Shown here piece by piece: positions 1 through 7,821 of a stretch of 64,000 bases of DNA (position 1 is the first letter of the stretch; each line of letters opens with the position of its first letter). The translations under genes and the position numbers were made by a program. Below the pieces are notes generated by a model. That model made no database searches, was not told where the DNA came from, and was given only the letters and a program-made list of their open reading frames with translations. Location of the stretch: the NCBI RefSeq assembly GCF_900112025.1, contig NZ_FOKL01000007.1, positions 248,001-312,000 of the forward strand, read 5' to 3'. The stretch is from Janthinobacterium sp. 344. Its GTDB lineage: Bacteria > Pseudomonadota > Gammaproteobacteria > Burkholderiales > Burkholderiaceae_D.

Positions 1-306
1 TTCATCCAGCAGGTATTGCGTGGCCCGCTCGTAGGTGAGCAGATTGCGCGAGCTGAAATTGGTAAAGCCGATCGACACCGTGTACACCATCGGCAGCAGC
101 ACGAAGACGATGACCGCCGTGATGCCGGGAAACAGATAGCGGTAGGCATAGGCGCGCGGCGACGTGAAGACAAACGTCGTCAGGGTCAGCAAGCCGAGGA
201 AAACGGCGGCCAGCATGGTCTGGCCGGAAATGTACAACATGAAGAGCAGATACAGACCCAGCGCCATGCTGATGGTCAATACCGTAGGGCCGATAAACTT
301 GCGCAC
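1..306 (-). CDS. malF: Maltose ABC transporter permease MalF, N-terminal part (cut by window edge)
   Basis: This is the N-terminal 102 codons of an inner-membrane permease of the maltose/maltodextrin ABC importer; the gene runs off the left edge. Reading from a GTG at 306, the protein has two hydrophobic segments near the start (VLTISMALGLYLLFMLYI and TMLAAVFLGLLTLTTFVF). A third segment is followed by YTVSIGFTNFSSRNLLTYERA, shown here in part, which matches the MalF region entering the large periplasmic loop. A CACAGG stretch just upstream is a plausible ribosome site, so I chose the GTG. It lies downstream of malE in the same direction, separated by a 95-nt gap that holds a perfect inverted repeat. 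malG would be expected beyond the window. Identification is firm from sequence and context; the exact start is not. Confidence 0.85.
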   Translation of the reverse strand, partial: MRKFIGPTVLTISMALGLYLLFMLYISGQTMLAAVFLGLLTLTTFVFTSPRAYAYRYLFPGITAVIVFVLLPMVYTVSIGFTNFSSRNLLTYERATQYLLDE

Positions 307-343
307 GATGGGATACCTGTGAAGATGAACGCAGCAGAATGCC

Positions 344-370
344 GGGGTCAGACCCGCCGGGTCTGACCCC
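344..370. repeat. Perfect 12-bp inverted repeat between malE and malF (copy 1 of 27-nt element)
   Basis: The arm GGGGTCAGACCC (344-355) is followed by a 3-nt loop GCC and its exact reverse complement (359-370). An identical 27-nt copy lies at 36082-36108 and degenerate relatives lie at 29754-29780 and around 4783-4858. There is no T-run of terminator type on the malF side. Its position, 31 nt past the malE stop and about 38 nt before malF, is the same as that of the REP sequences that stabilise malE mRNA in E. coli; that functional parallel is inference. Confidence 0.85.
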
Positions 371-401
371 AGATTTTTGCCTGGGGTGAGGGATACCTAC
401 A

Positions 402-1622
402 TTAATTCGCCGTCGTAATCCGCTTCGCCGCCGCATCGAGGCCATCCTTGGTCGTCTGGCGGCCTTGCGTGATGTTTTCCAGCGCCGATTGCATCGACGA
501 CCAGAAGCGGCCCATTTCCGGATTGTTCGGCATCGGACGGCCCGCTTGCGCGCTTTCCATCGTGGCCTGGATGTTCGGGTTGGCTTTCAATTCCGCGAAC
601 AGCACCTTGTTCGCTGGCGTGCCCAGCGGGACGTCGGCATTGATGGTTTTCAGGCCGTTGATCTGCAGCATCTGGTTTTCCAGGAATTCCGTCGCCAGGT
701 CCTTGTTCGGGCTGGCCTTGGAAATCATCGCGCCCAGCACGCCCACGAATGGCGTGGCCGTCTTGCCGGCCACGGTCGGGATCGTCGCCACGCCGAAATT
801 GATCTTCGACTTGCGCGCGTTGTCCCACGACCATGGGCCATTGATCATCATGGCGATCTTGCCCTGATTAAAGCCCGCTTCCATCTCCGCGTAACCGGCA
901 CCCTTCGGCATGGCGCCGCTGTTGATCAGGGTCATCAGCGCATTCACGCCCGCTTGCGAACCGGCATTGTTGACGCCCGTCTTGGCCGCATCGTAGCGGC
1001 CATCGGCCTTGACTTCAAACGGGAAGCCGCCGCCCGCGCCCAGCAATGGCCACGTGAAATAGGTGTTCGTGTAATCCCACAGGATGGCCTTCTTGCCCTG
1101 GCTAGACAGCTTCTTGTCCAGCGCGGCGATTTCCTCGAAGGTTTTTGGCGGGGTCGGCACCAGGTCCTTGTTGTAGACGAGGGCGACGGCTTCGATGGAC
1201 ATCGGATAGCCCCAGGTCTTGCCACCGACCGTGAAGGCGTTCCACGCCAGCGGCAGGATGGCGGCGCGCGCTTCCTTGCTTGGCGTCAGTGGCTGCAGCA
1301 AGCCCGCGTCGATCCAGGTGCCGATGCGGTCATGCGGCCAGATCCAGATGTCCGGGCCCTTGCCGGCGGCGGCCGCCTGCTGGAATTTGTTCGGCGCATC
1401 TTCCGGATGCTCGACGACGACCTTGACGCCCGTCTTCTTGGTGAATTCCTCGCCGACCTTGGCCAGGCCCTTGTAGCCCTTGTCGCCATTGATCCAGATC
1501 AGCAGGGTACCTGCTTCGGCCGCGTTGGCCATGCTGACGGCGGCCAGGTTGCCGATGCCGGCCAGGGCGGCGGCGATCAGGGTGGTTTTGATGAAGCTGC
1601 GTTTCGCTTGGGTGTAGGACAT
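402..1622 (-). CDS. malE: Maltose/maltodextrin ABC transporter substrate-binding protein MalE
   Basis: Periplasmic binding protein that captures maltose and maltodextrins and delivers them to MalFGK. The 406-residue product has an N-terminal signal peptide (basic start, a hydrophobic stretch, then a cleavage site after ANAAEA). The mature protein shows the MalE hallmarks: [14 protein letters not shown] near residue 40, then [18 protein letters not shown] and [13 protein letters not shown], which match the E. coli MalE segment that contacts sugar. The length is close to the family norm. A GGAG ribosome site sits 6 nt before the ATG. malK lies upstream and malF downstream, so this is the core of a mal operon read on the minus strand. 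Identification is certain at family level; the exact sugar range is not visible. Confidence 0.95.
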   Translation of the reverse strand: MSYTQAKRSFIKTTLIAAALAGIGNLAAVSMANAAEAGTLLIWINGDKGYKGLAKVGEEFTKKTGVKVVVEHPEDAPNKFQQAAAAGKGPDIWIWPHDRIGTWIDAGLLQPLTPSKEARAAILPLAWNAFTVGGKTWGYPMSIEAVALVYNKDLVPTPPKTFEEIAALDKKLSSQGKKAILWDYTNTYFTWPLLGAGGGFPFEVKADGRYDAAKTGVNNAGSQAGVNALMTLINSGAMPKGAGYAEMEAGFNQGKIAMMINGPWSWDNARKSKINFGVATIPTVAGKTATPFVGVLGAMISKASPNKDLATEFLENQMLQINGLKTINADVPLGTPANKVLFAELKANPNIQATMESAQAGRPMPNNPEMGRFWSSMQSALENITQGRQTTKDGLDAAAKRITTAN

Positions 1623-1688
1623 GTCGATCTCCAGTATCTTTTTTTATGCTAAGTTTATGTTGAGTATCAAGGCTGAAACATGCAACCA

Positions 1689-1716
1689 GGCCAGGCGGCG
1701 CCTGTAGCGCCTGGCC
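1689..1716 (-). other. Stem-loop between malK and malE
   Basis: GGCCAGGCG (1689-1697) and CGCCTGGCC (1708-1716) form a 9-bp stem with a 10-nt loop in the 109-nt gap between malK and malE. On the minus strand it is not followed by a clean T-run, so it is more likely an RNA-processing, stabilising or attenuating hairpin within the operon than a full terminator. This is inferred from structure only. Confidence 0.5.
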
Positions 1717-1731
1717 CCTAAAGCTGGTAGA

Positions 1732-2817
<1,086 letters not shown>

Positions 2818-2935
2818 TTTGTCTTCCTCACAATGTCAATCCGGCCCCGCTGGAACGCGGGGCTCATTATTGTATTTCCAACTGCTGGTGCTGCCCCAGT
2901 TGGATTTCCGTTTTGGAATGTTTCTTCAAGCTTGA
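2818..2935 (-). other. Intergenic hairpins between alpha-glucosidase and malK
   Basis: Two stem-loops lie in this 118-nt gap. One pairs CCAACTG with CAGTTGG (around 2879-2904). The other pairs GGCCCCGC with GCGGGGC around an A/T-poor loop (around 2840-2862). Neither has a T-run on the minus strand, so read-through into malK is expected. No LacI operator of the type found upstream of the glucosidase is present here, which supports transcription of malK-malE-malF from the glucosidase promoter. Confidence 0.45.
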
Positions 2936-4573
2936 TTACACGCTGCCGAACCAGCCGCCATGCGGGGGCAGGCTGATCTGTTGACCGCCTTTACTGCCCG
3001 GCAAGCCGTGGCCCGCCAGGTCGGCCGCCGGCGCCGCGTCTGGCCAGGAAAACGTGACGGCTTGCGTGCCCAGGTTGAAGGCGGCCAGCACGGACGGGTG
3101 GCCGGGCAGGTCGCGGCGCAGGGCCAGCACGGGCTCGGGCGCATCGAAGAAGCTGATGTCGCCGTCCAGCAGTTGCGGCTGGGTGCGGCGCCAGGCGAGG
3201 ATGGCTTGCGCGAAGCGCAGCGGCGAACCGGCATCGTTTTCTTCCACGTCAACGGCGCGCGCCAGGTGTTCGGGCGGCACGGGCAGCCAGGGTTTGGCGT
3301 TGCTGAAGCCGCCATGGGGCGCAGCGGCCACCCACGGCATCGGCGTGCGGCAGCCATCGCGGCCCTTGAACTGGGGCCAGAACGGGATGCCGTACGGGTC
3401 TTGCAGCGCTTCGAAGGGCAAGTCCGCTTCCGTCAGGGCCAGCTCGTCGCCCTGGTACAGGCATGGCGTGCCTTTCAGGGCCACCTGCACGGCCAGCACC
3501 ACCTTGGCCAGGGACGGCGCCGGATGCTCGCCGCCCCAGCGCGTCATGACGCGCACGCTGTCGTGGTTGCCCACCGACCAGGATGCCCAGCCGTCCGCCA
3601 CCTTGGCTTCGAATTCTTCCACCTGCGTGCGGATGTGCGCGGCCGAGAATTCGGCCGTCAGCAGGTTGAAACTGTAGGCCATGTGCAGCTTGTCGCCGCC
3701 CGTCGTGTAGGCGGCCATGGTGTCGAGCGCATTGTCGTCGCCCACTTCGCCGATGGAAATGGCCTGGTATTCGTCGAGCACGGCGCGCACGCGCTGCAGA
3801 TAGGCGATGTTTTCCGGTTGCGTCTTGTCGTACAGGTGCGATTGCATGCCATACGGATTGATGGCCGACACGCTGCTGGCATCGCGCTGGGCGGCCGGCG
3901 GATTGTCGCGCAGCTGGGCATCGTGGTACGGGAAATTGCACGAGTCGAAGCGGAAACCGTCGACGCCCCGTTCCAGCCAGAAGCGCAGGTTGTCCAGCTG
4001 CGCCTGCTGCACGGCCGGGTTGTGGAAATTCAGGTCGGGCTGGCTGGCGAGGAAATCGTGCAGGTAATACTGGCCGCGGCGCGGCTCCCATTGCCAGGCC
4101 GAACCGCCAAACACGGACAGCCAGTTGTTCGGCACGGTGCCGTCCGGCTTCTGGTCGGCCCACACATACCAGTCGGCTTTCGGATTGTCGCGGCTGGAAC
4201 GGCTTTCCACGAACCATGGGTGGCTGTCGGACGAGTGCGACAGCACCTGGTCGATCATCACTTTCAAGCCCAGCTCATGGGCGCGCGCCACCAGGCGGTC
4301 GAAATCGGCCAGCGTGCCGAACATCGGGTCGACGTCGCAGAAATCGGCCACGTCGTAGCCGAAGTCCTTCATCGGCGAGGTGAAGAAGGGCGAGATCCAG
4401 ACGATGTCGACGCCCAGGGAGGCGATGTAATCGAGTTTCGAGGTAATGCCAGGCAAGTCGCCGATGCCGTCGCCATTGCTGTCGAGGAAGCTGCGTGGAT
4501 ACACCTGGTAGATGACGGCGCTGCGCCACCAGTCGGCGGGCAAGTTGGCGAGATTGTTCTGGATGGTCGGCAT
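2936..4573 (-). CDS. GH13 alpha-glucosidase
   Basis: Cytoplasmic alpha-glucosidase of glycoside hydrolase family 13, expected to hydrolyse maltose and short maltodextrins after import. The 545-residue protein has no signal peptide. Family motifs appear in order: VYPRSFLDSNGDGIGDLPGI near residue 25 (region I lead-in), DIVWISPFF near 56, GVDGFRFDSCNF with the nucleophile Asp210, SIGEVGD with the acid/base Glu276, and SVGNHDSVR with the third carboxylate Asp338. All three catalytic residues are present and the length is normal for oligo-1,4/1,6-glucosidases. It is the first gene of the glucosidase-malK-malE-malF run. Its promoter carries two LacI-type operators. Subfamily GH13_23-like (AglA type) is my best guess; substrate preference for alpha-1,4 or alpha-1,6 bonds cannot be read from the sequence. 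Confidence 0.92.
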   Translation of the reverse strand: MPTIQNNLANLPADWWRSAVIYQVYPRSFLDSNGDGIGDLPGITSKLDYIASLGVDIVWISPFFTSPMKDFGYDVADFCDVDPMFGTLADFDRLVARAHELGLKVMIDQVLSHSSDSHPWFVESRSSRDNPKADWYVWADQKPDGTVPNNWLSVFGGSAWQWEPRRGQYYLHDFLASQPDLNFHNPAVQQAQLDNLRFWLERGVDGFRFDSCNFPYHDAQLRDNPPAAQRDASSVSAINPYGMQSHLYDKTQPENIAYLQRVRAVLDEYQAISIGEVGDDNALDTMAAYTTGGDKLHMAYSFNLLTAEFSAAHIRTQVEEFEAKVADGWASWSVGNHDSVRVMTRWGGEHPAPSLAKVVLAVQVALKGTPCLYQGDELALTEADLPFEALQDPYGIPFWPQFKGRDGCRTPMPWVAAAPHGGFSNAKPWLPVPPEHLARAVDVEENDAGSPLRFAQAILAWRRTQPQLLDGDISFFDAPEPVLALRRDLPGHPSVLAAFNLGTQAVTFSWPDAAPAADLAGHGLPGSKGGQQISLPPHGGWFGSV

Positions 4574-4656
4574 GAATGATTTCTTAAAAGTTGCCTGTAG
4601 CCTTGGCTATCAGGGCGGCGCTGCTGGTTGGTAGGCTGACGTCTTGTTCTAAAATT

Positions 4657-4668
4657 CAAAGCGCTTTG
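4657..4668 (-). promoter_or_regulatory. LacI-type operator 1, alpha-glucosidase promoter
   Basis: Perfect 12-bp palindrome CAAAGCGCTTTG. It lies just downstream of the predicted transcription start of the glucosidase gene. Its centre is 32 bp from that of operator 2, about three helical turns. The same palindrome recurs three times, once imperfectly, upstream of lamB. The operator is assigned to the adjacent LacI-type regulator by inference. Confidence 0.8.
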
Positions 4669-4679
4669 GGTATGAAATG

Positions 4680-4709
4680 AGTATAGTTCAAAGCGCTTTG
4701 AAAAGTAAA
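4680..4709 (-). promoter_or_regulatory. Alpha-glucosidase promoter with operator 2 in the spacer
   Basis: On the minus strand a -35 box TTTACT (4704-4709) and a -10 box TATACT (4680-4685) are 18 bp apart. The palindrome CAAAGCGCTTTG (4689-4700) fills the spacer. The lamB promoter has the same -35, the same spacing, the same operator position and the same -10. Binding of a repressor there would block RNA polymerase directly. Confidence 0.75.
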
Positions 4710-4757
4710 GCGATACACGCGCCAGACATACGATTTTTTTATGGGGGTGATTCAGGG

Positions 4758-4858
4758 AAGGGATGTGCATCCCTTGGGAGAGCCGGGGTCGGACCCGCCG
4801 GGGGGGGGGGTATGCGTCCCGGTGGGACGCATTCCGATCACGCAGTGACCGACCCCGG
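4758..4858. repeat. Nested palindromes with an 11-G tract downstream of the lacI-type gene
   Basis: Three perfect inverted repeats are stacked here. AAGGGATG pairs with CATCCCTT (4758-4765/4768-4775). ATGCGTCCC pairs with GGGACGCAT (4812-4820/4824-4832). An outer pair CCGGGGTCGG/CCGACCCCGG (4783-4792/4849-4858) encloses the second. The outer arms resemble the GGGGTCAGACCC element seen elsewhere in the window. A run of 11 G occupies 4800-4810. The block lies between the end of the regulator gene and the glucosidase promoter and may act as its terminator or as a REP-like cluster. Together with the operators it accounts for most of the gene-free stretch 4574-4878. Confidence 0.7.
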
Positions 4859-4878
4859 TACTTTGCTCCAGGGGGAAA

Positions 4879-5892
4879 TCAGACGCGCATGACGGGCCCG
4901 GCCGACTCGCCCGGCAGCAGTTCGCACGGCCACAGTTCCTGCAGGTCGCTGACGGGCGTGCCGTCCATCAGGGCCAGCAGCATGTGGATCATCTTCGCGC
5001 CGGCGCCGCGCGGGTCGGGCTGGACGACGGTGGTGACGTTATGGCCGGCCAGGGAATCTTCCATCACGCCCCAGACGATCAGCGACATCTCGCGGCCGAT
5101 GCCGATGCCCGCGTCGAGCAGGGCCCGCACGGCCCCTACGCCCGACATGTGATTGTCGACGATGACGGCCGTGGGGCGGGGCGAGCGGGCCAGCAGGCGC
5201 TGCATGGCCTGGTAGCCGGCGCGGCGGTCGTGCGCGTTGTCGACCAGATTGTCCGGATCGACGGCCAGGCCGCCCGCCTGCATGGCGTGCTGGAAACTCT
5301 CGACGCGCTGGCGCACGAAGTTCAGGTCCGGCGTGGCGCTGATCAGGCCGATGCGCTGGTGGCCCAGCTGCGCCAGGCGCTCGACGGCCAGGCGCATGCC
5401 CGCCTCGTTGTCGTAGTCGAACCAGGCGTGCGGCTGGTTCAGCTGCGTGCGGCCATGCGCGACAAACGGCATGCCCTGCTGCGCCAGGTAGGCGATGCGC
5501 TCGTCGAACGGCTTGGTGCGTCCGACCACCAGGCCATCGATGCGGCGGCCCTTGACCATGCGCTCATAGGTGTGGAATTCGTTGGTGGCCGAGGCGGGCG
5601 CGATCATCATGTCCATCTGCTGCGCTTCCAGCGCTTCGGACATGCCGCCGACGATCTCGATGAACATGGGGTCGGCCAGGTCGTTGGGCATCAGCGGGTA
5701 GATGATGCCGACGATATTCGTGCGGCCCACGGCCAGGCTGCGCGCCATCGGGTTGGGCCGGTAGCCGGCCGCCTGCGCGGCGGCCATTACCCGTTCGCGC
5801 GTGCGTTCACTCACTTCCGGATAGCCATTCAAGGCGCGGCTGACGGTGGTTTCGGAAATTCCTAGCGTTTTGGCGAGATTTTTGAGGTTCAT
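4879..5892 (-). CDS. LacI-family transcriptional regulator of the maltose unit
   Basis: Sugar-responsive repressor with a LacI helix-turn-helix at residues 1-50 (NLKNLAKTLGISETTVSRAL, then a hinge motif NPMARSLAVGRT) and a periplasmic-binding-protein-like effector domain of about 280 residues. The product is 337 residues, normal for the family. I chose the ATG at 5892 because the helix-turn-helix begins immediately after it; the frame stays open further upstream but that extension is unlike any LacI protein. The gene lies between the glucosidase and lamB, both of which have CAAAGCGCTTTG operators. It therefore most likely controls them in response to maltose or a derivative, as AglR/MalR-type proteins do elsewhere. 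A perfect 6-bp inverted repeat TTTATC-T-GATAAA at 5984-5996 lies upstream and may be its own promoter or operator. Confidence 0.9.
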   Translation of the reverse strand: MNLKNLAKTLGISETTVSRALNGYPEVSERTRERVMAAAQAAGYRPNPMARSLAVGRTNIVGIIYPLMPNDLADPMFIEIVGGMSEALEAQQMDMMIAPASATNEFHTYERMVKGRRIDGLVVGRTKPFDERIAYLAQQGMPFVAHGRTQLNQPHAWFDYDNEAGMRLAVERLAQLGHQRIGLISATPDLNFVRQRVESFQHAMQAGGLAVDPDNLVDNAHDRRAGYQAMQRLLARSPRPTAVIVDNHMSGVGAVRALLDAGIGIGREMSLIVWGVMEDSLAGHNVTTVVQPDPRGAGAKMIHMLLALMDGTPVSDLQELWPCELLPGESAGPVMRV

Positions 5893-6237
5893 GGATGCTG
5901 CAGTCGGGGTCCATCTTGGGTGGGTCTTGCCGCTGCCGGCGTCCGGCGGGTTGACGGAGGCGGCGCGGTGCGATGTGGGATAGTTTATCTGATAAATGCC
6001 GTGGTGATCAGGGTAGTGATCCGTAGCGGCCGCAGGCAAAAAAATACGCGGGCAAACCAGGGGCGCCCGCGTTAAAAGAGGATACTGCTGAATCACTACA
6101 GTGTAGCTGCCGGCCATCGCGTGCAGCGGCGAAATGGTGGGTCCGGATATTACTTGCCCCTGAAAAAGCGGGCGGTGTTGCTGCCAGAGGCTGGCGCCTT
6201 GCGGCATCAGCCAGTGTGGGGTGCCTCTCATTAATAG
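5893..6237. other. Gene-free stretch between the LacI-type gene and lamB
   Basis: No coding sequence is supported here. It holds a 13-bp palindrome TTTATC-T-GATAAA (5984-5996) that could serve the regulator promoter, a strong minus-strand terminator (6038-6072), and about 165 nt of lamB 3' untranslated sequence between that terminator and the structured element at 6238-6341. Confidence 0.6.
6038..6072 (-). terminator. Rho-independent terminator downstream of lamB
   Basis: On the minus strand ACGCGGGC pairs with GCCCGCGT (6065-6072/6046-6053) around an 11-nt loop and is followed by a run of seven T (6038-6044, A on the plus strand). It lies about 265 nt past the lamB stop codon, so the lamB transcript has a long 3' untranslated region. 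Confidence 0.8.
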
Positions 6238-6341
6238 AGAGCGTCTGATAAAACGTTCAGGGCCAGGCGCAAGGGCGAAGACAGTACGCTGGTACGGCTA
6301 GCCCTTGTAACGCCGCCATGGACGTTTTTCAGATGCTCTTA
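6238..6341 (-). repeat. Structured 3' element, copy A, starting at the lamB stop codon
   Basis: Read on the minus strand this begins at the lamB TAA and ends with the complementary arm about 100 nt later. The outer arms (6238-6255 and 6323-6339) pair almost perfectly. An inner stem pairs AAGGGC with GCCCTT around a GTAC-CAGC-GTAC tip. A second copy starts at the cysE stop codon (32116-32225), same orientation, with compensatory changes in the inner stem. It may be a REP/BIME-like element or a structured mRNA 3' end. Confidence 0.8.
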
Positions 6342-7559
6342 CCACCAGGATTCGACTTGGAAACCCATGGAGCTGCCGTTGGTCTTGCCGCCGAACACGC
6401 CCGTCGACGACAGCGCCGATTCCGCCGCGGCCGCCGACTGGGCCGCCTTGTTCCACTTGGCATAGGTGTAGAAGGCGCGCAGCACGGGGCGCGACCAGAA
6501 GCTGTTGCCGGCCGACAGTTGCGGCGCGAAGGTCAGCTTGGTCAGGTTGCGGCTTTCGCCCCCTTCCGGCTTGACGATGTCGTGGCCCAGTTCCACGGCC
6601 AGGCTGTAGTTGTCCGTGAAGTGGTAGACGGGACGCGCGCCCACCGATGTCCATTTGCTGCTCACGCCAGCCGTTTCCTTGTCTTCGTAGACGAAGGTGG
6701 CCATGCCCGACCACGCGCCTTTCGGCTGGATCATGATCTGTTCCGTCAGGCGCGTGACCTTGTCATCCTTGTCGGCGCCCAGGCTGAAGCCGCCCGTGTT
6801 GGCGGCGCTGCCTTTGCCGAATTGCAATGCGACCTTGTTGAAGCCGCCCAGCAGGTTGCCTTGCGTATGCATCAGGGTCAGCAAGTGGCCGCTGGCGACG
6901 GGAGCGGCGCCTTGCGCGTTGCGCTTCTGGTTGAATTGCAGGCCGACCGTCAGTTCGCCGTCCGGATTGACCTTGATGCCCGAGAAGCGCAAGTCGTGGG
7001 ACAGGCCCATGCGCTTGCTGTCGCCGTCGTCGGCCGTGCGCACGATGGCGTAGGCCAGCTTGGCCGCGCCCAGGTCGATGTTTTCCAGGCCGGCGCCGGG
7101 GCCGCTGTTATTCCAGAAGTAGTAATCGGTGATGTGCACGTCCTGGCGGTCGTAGTAGCGCTTGCCGACCCAGGCGCGCGCGTCGGCGAAGGCGCCCGAA
7201 CCGATCTTGTCGGCCACCACGTTCATTTCGCGCCACGACGGGTCCGACTGCTCCCAGTCCTGGTTCTGGTTGACGGAAAACGCCACCAGCGTATTGATGC
7301 GGAAAGTGGTGCCGTTGCTTGCCTTGAAGGCTTCGCCGCCGAATTTCAGCTCGCCGTAGGTTTCGCACTCATTGCCCAGGCGATACTTGGACGAGGCGCC
7401 AGCCAGGCCGAAACACGCTTCCTTGCCGCCTTCGCTGCTGGTGCCGAAGCCCGAGCGGATATAGCCGCCGAAGTCGATCGGCAGGGCGGCCTGGGCGGCC
7501 GAAGCGCTCAAGGCCAGCGCCACGGCGGCAGGCAAAGCTTTCAAGAAATGTTTGTTCAT
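6339..7559 (-). CDS. lamB: Maltoporin LamB
   Basis: Outer-membrane porin for maltose and maltodextrins. The 406-residue product has a classic signal peptide ending AQA, then LPIDFGGYIRSGFGTSSEGGK, which matches the start of mature LamB-family sugar porins. A region rich in aromatic and acidic strand motifs and a C-terminal VESWW follow, the expected aromatic ending of a beta-barrel. I chose the ATG at 7559 because CTGGAG precedes it at good spacing and the signal peptide starts there; the frame is open 20 codons further. The promoter carries a triple LacI-type operator array, tying it to the glucosidase-mal unit. Being a porin rather than a TonB receptor, it gives passive uptake. Its stop codon is the first base triplet of a structured repeat. 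Confidence 0.9.
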   Translation of the reverse strand: MNKHFLKALPAAVALALSASAAQAALPIDFGGYIRSGFGTSSEGGKEACFGLAGASSKYRLGNECETYGELKFGGEAFKASNGTTFRINTLVAFSVNQNQDWEQSDPSWREMNVVADKIGSGAFADARAWVGKRYYDRQDVHITDYYFWNNSGPGAGLENIDLGAAKLAYAIVRTADDGDSKRMGLSHDLRFSGIKVNPDGELTVGLQFNQKRNAQGAAPVASGHLLTLMHTQGNLLGGFNKVALQFGKGSAANTGGFSLGADKDDKVTRLTEQIMIQPKGAWSGMATFVYEDKETAGVSSKWTSVGARPVYHFTDNYSLAVELGHDIVKPEGGESRNLTKLTFAPQLSAGNSFWSRPVLRAFYTYAKWNKAAQSAAAAESALSSTGVFGGKTNGSSMGFQVESWW

Positions 7560-7633
7560 TGCGTCTCCAGTGTTTTTATAAGTTTGTAGGTATATCGATG
7601 CAGATCGGCGTGCGGTCACTCACGGTTCGCAGC

Positions 7634-7696
7634 CAAAGCGCTTTAAATATATTTCAAAGCGCTTTGAGTATAGTTCAAAGCGCTTTGATAAGTAAA
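7634..7696 (-). promoter_or_regulatory. lamB promoter with three LacI-type operators at 21-bp spacing
   Basis: Operators lie at 7634-7645 (CAAAGCGCTTTA, one mismatch), 7655-7666 and 7676-7687 (both CAAAGCGCTTTG). Their centres are exactly 21 bp apart, two helical turns, so all three face the same side of the DNA. On the minus strand -35 TTTACT (7691-7696) and -10 TATACT (7667-7672) have an 18-bp spacer that contains the third operator. Confidence 0.8.
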
Positions 7697-7821
7697 CTCG
7701 TTTTGTTCCTTGCATCTTTCCGGGACTTTTGGAGTGTTGCGGAGAAACATCAGGAAGGGGGCGGCGCGGCGGCGCCGCCGAGTGCGGAGAAAGCAATGCG
7801 GGCTGGGTCGCTGTGCAGGCG

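Noticed and set aside
1689..1716. malK-malE hairpin as a full terminator
   Set aside because: Stem is good but no T-run follows on the minus strand, and malE and malF need transcription through it.
4800..4810. G11 tract as a confirmed phase-variation switch
   Set aside because: It is not inside a coding frame or between promoter boxes, and a homopolymer length error cannot be excluded. It is reported only as an observation.
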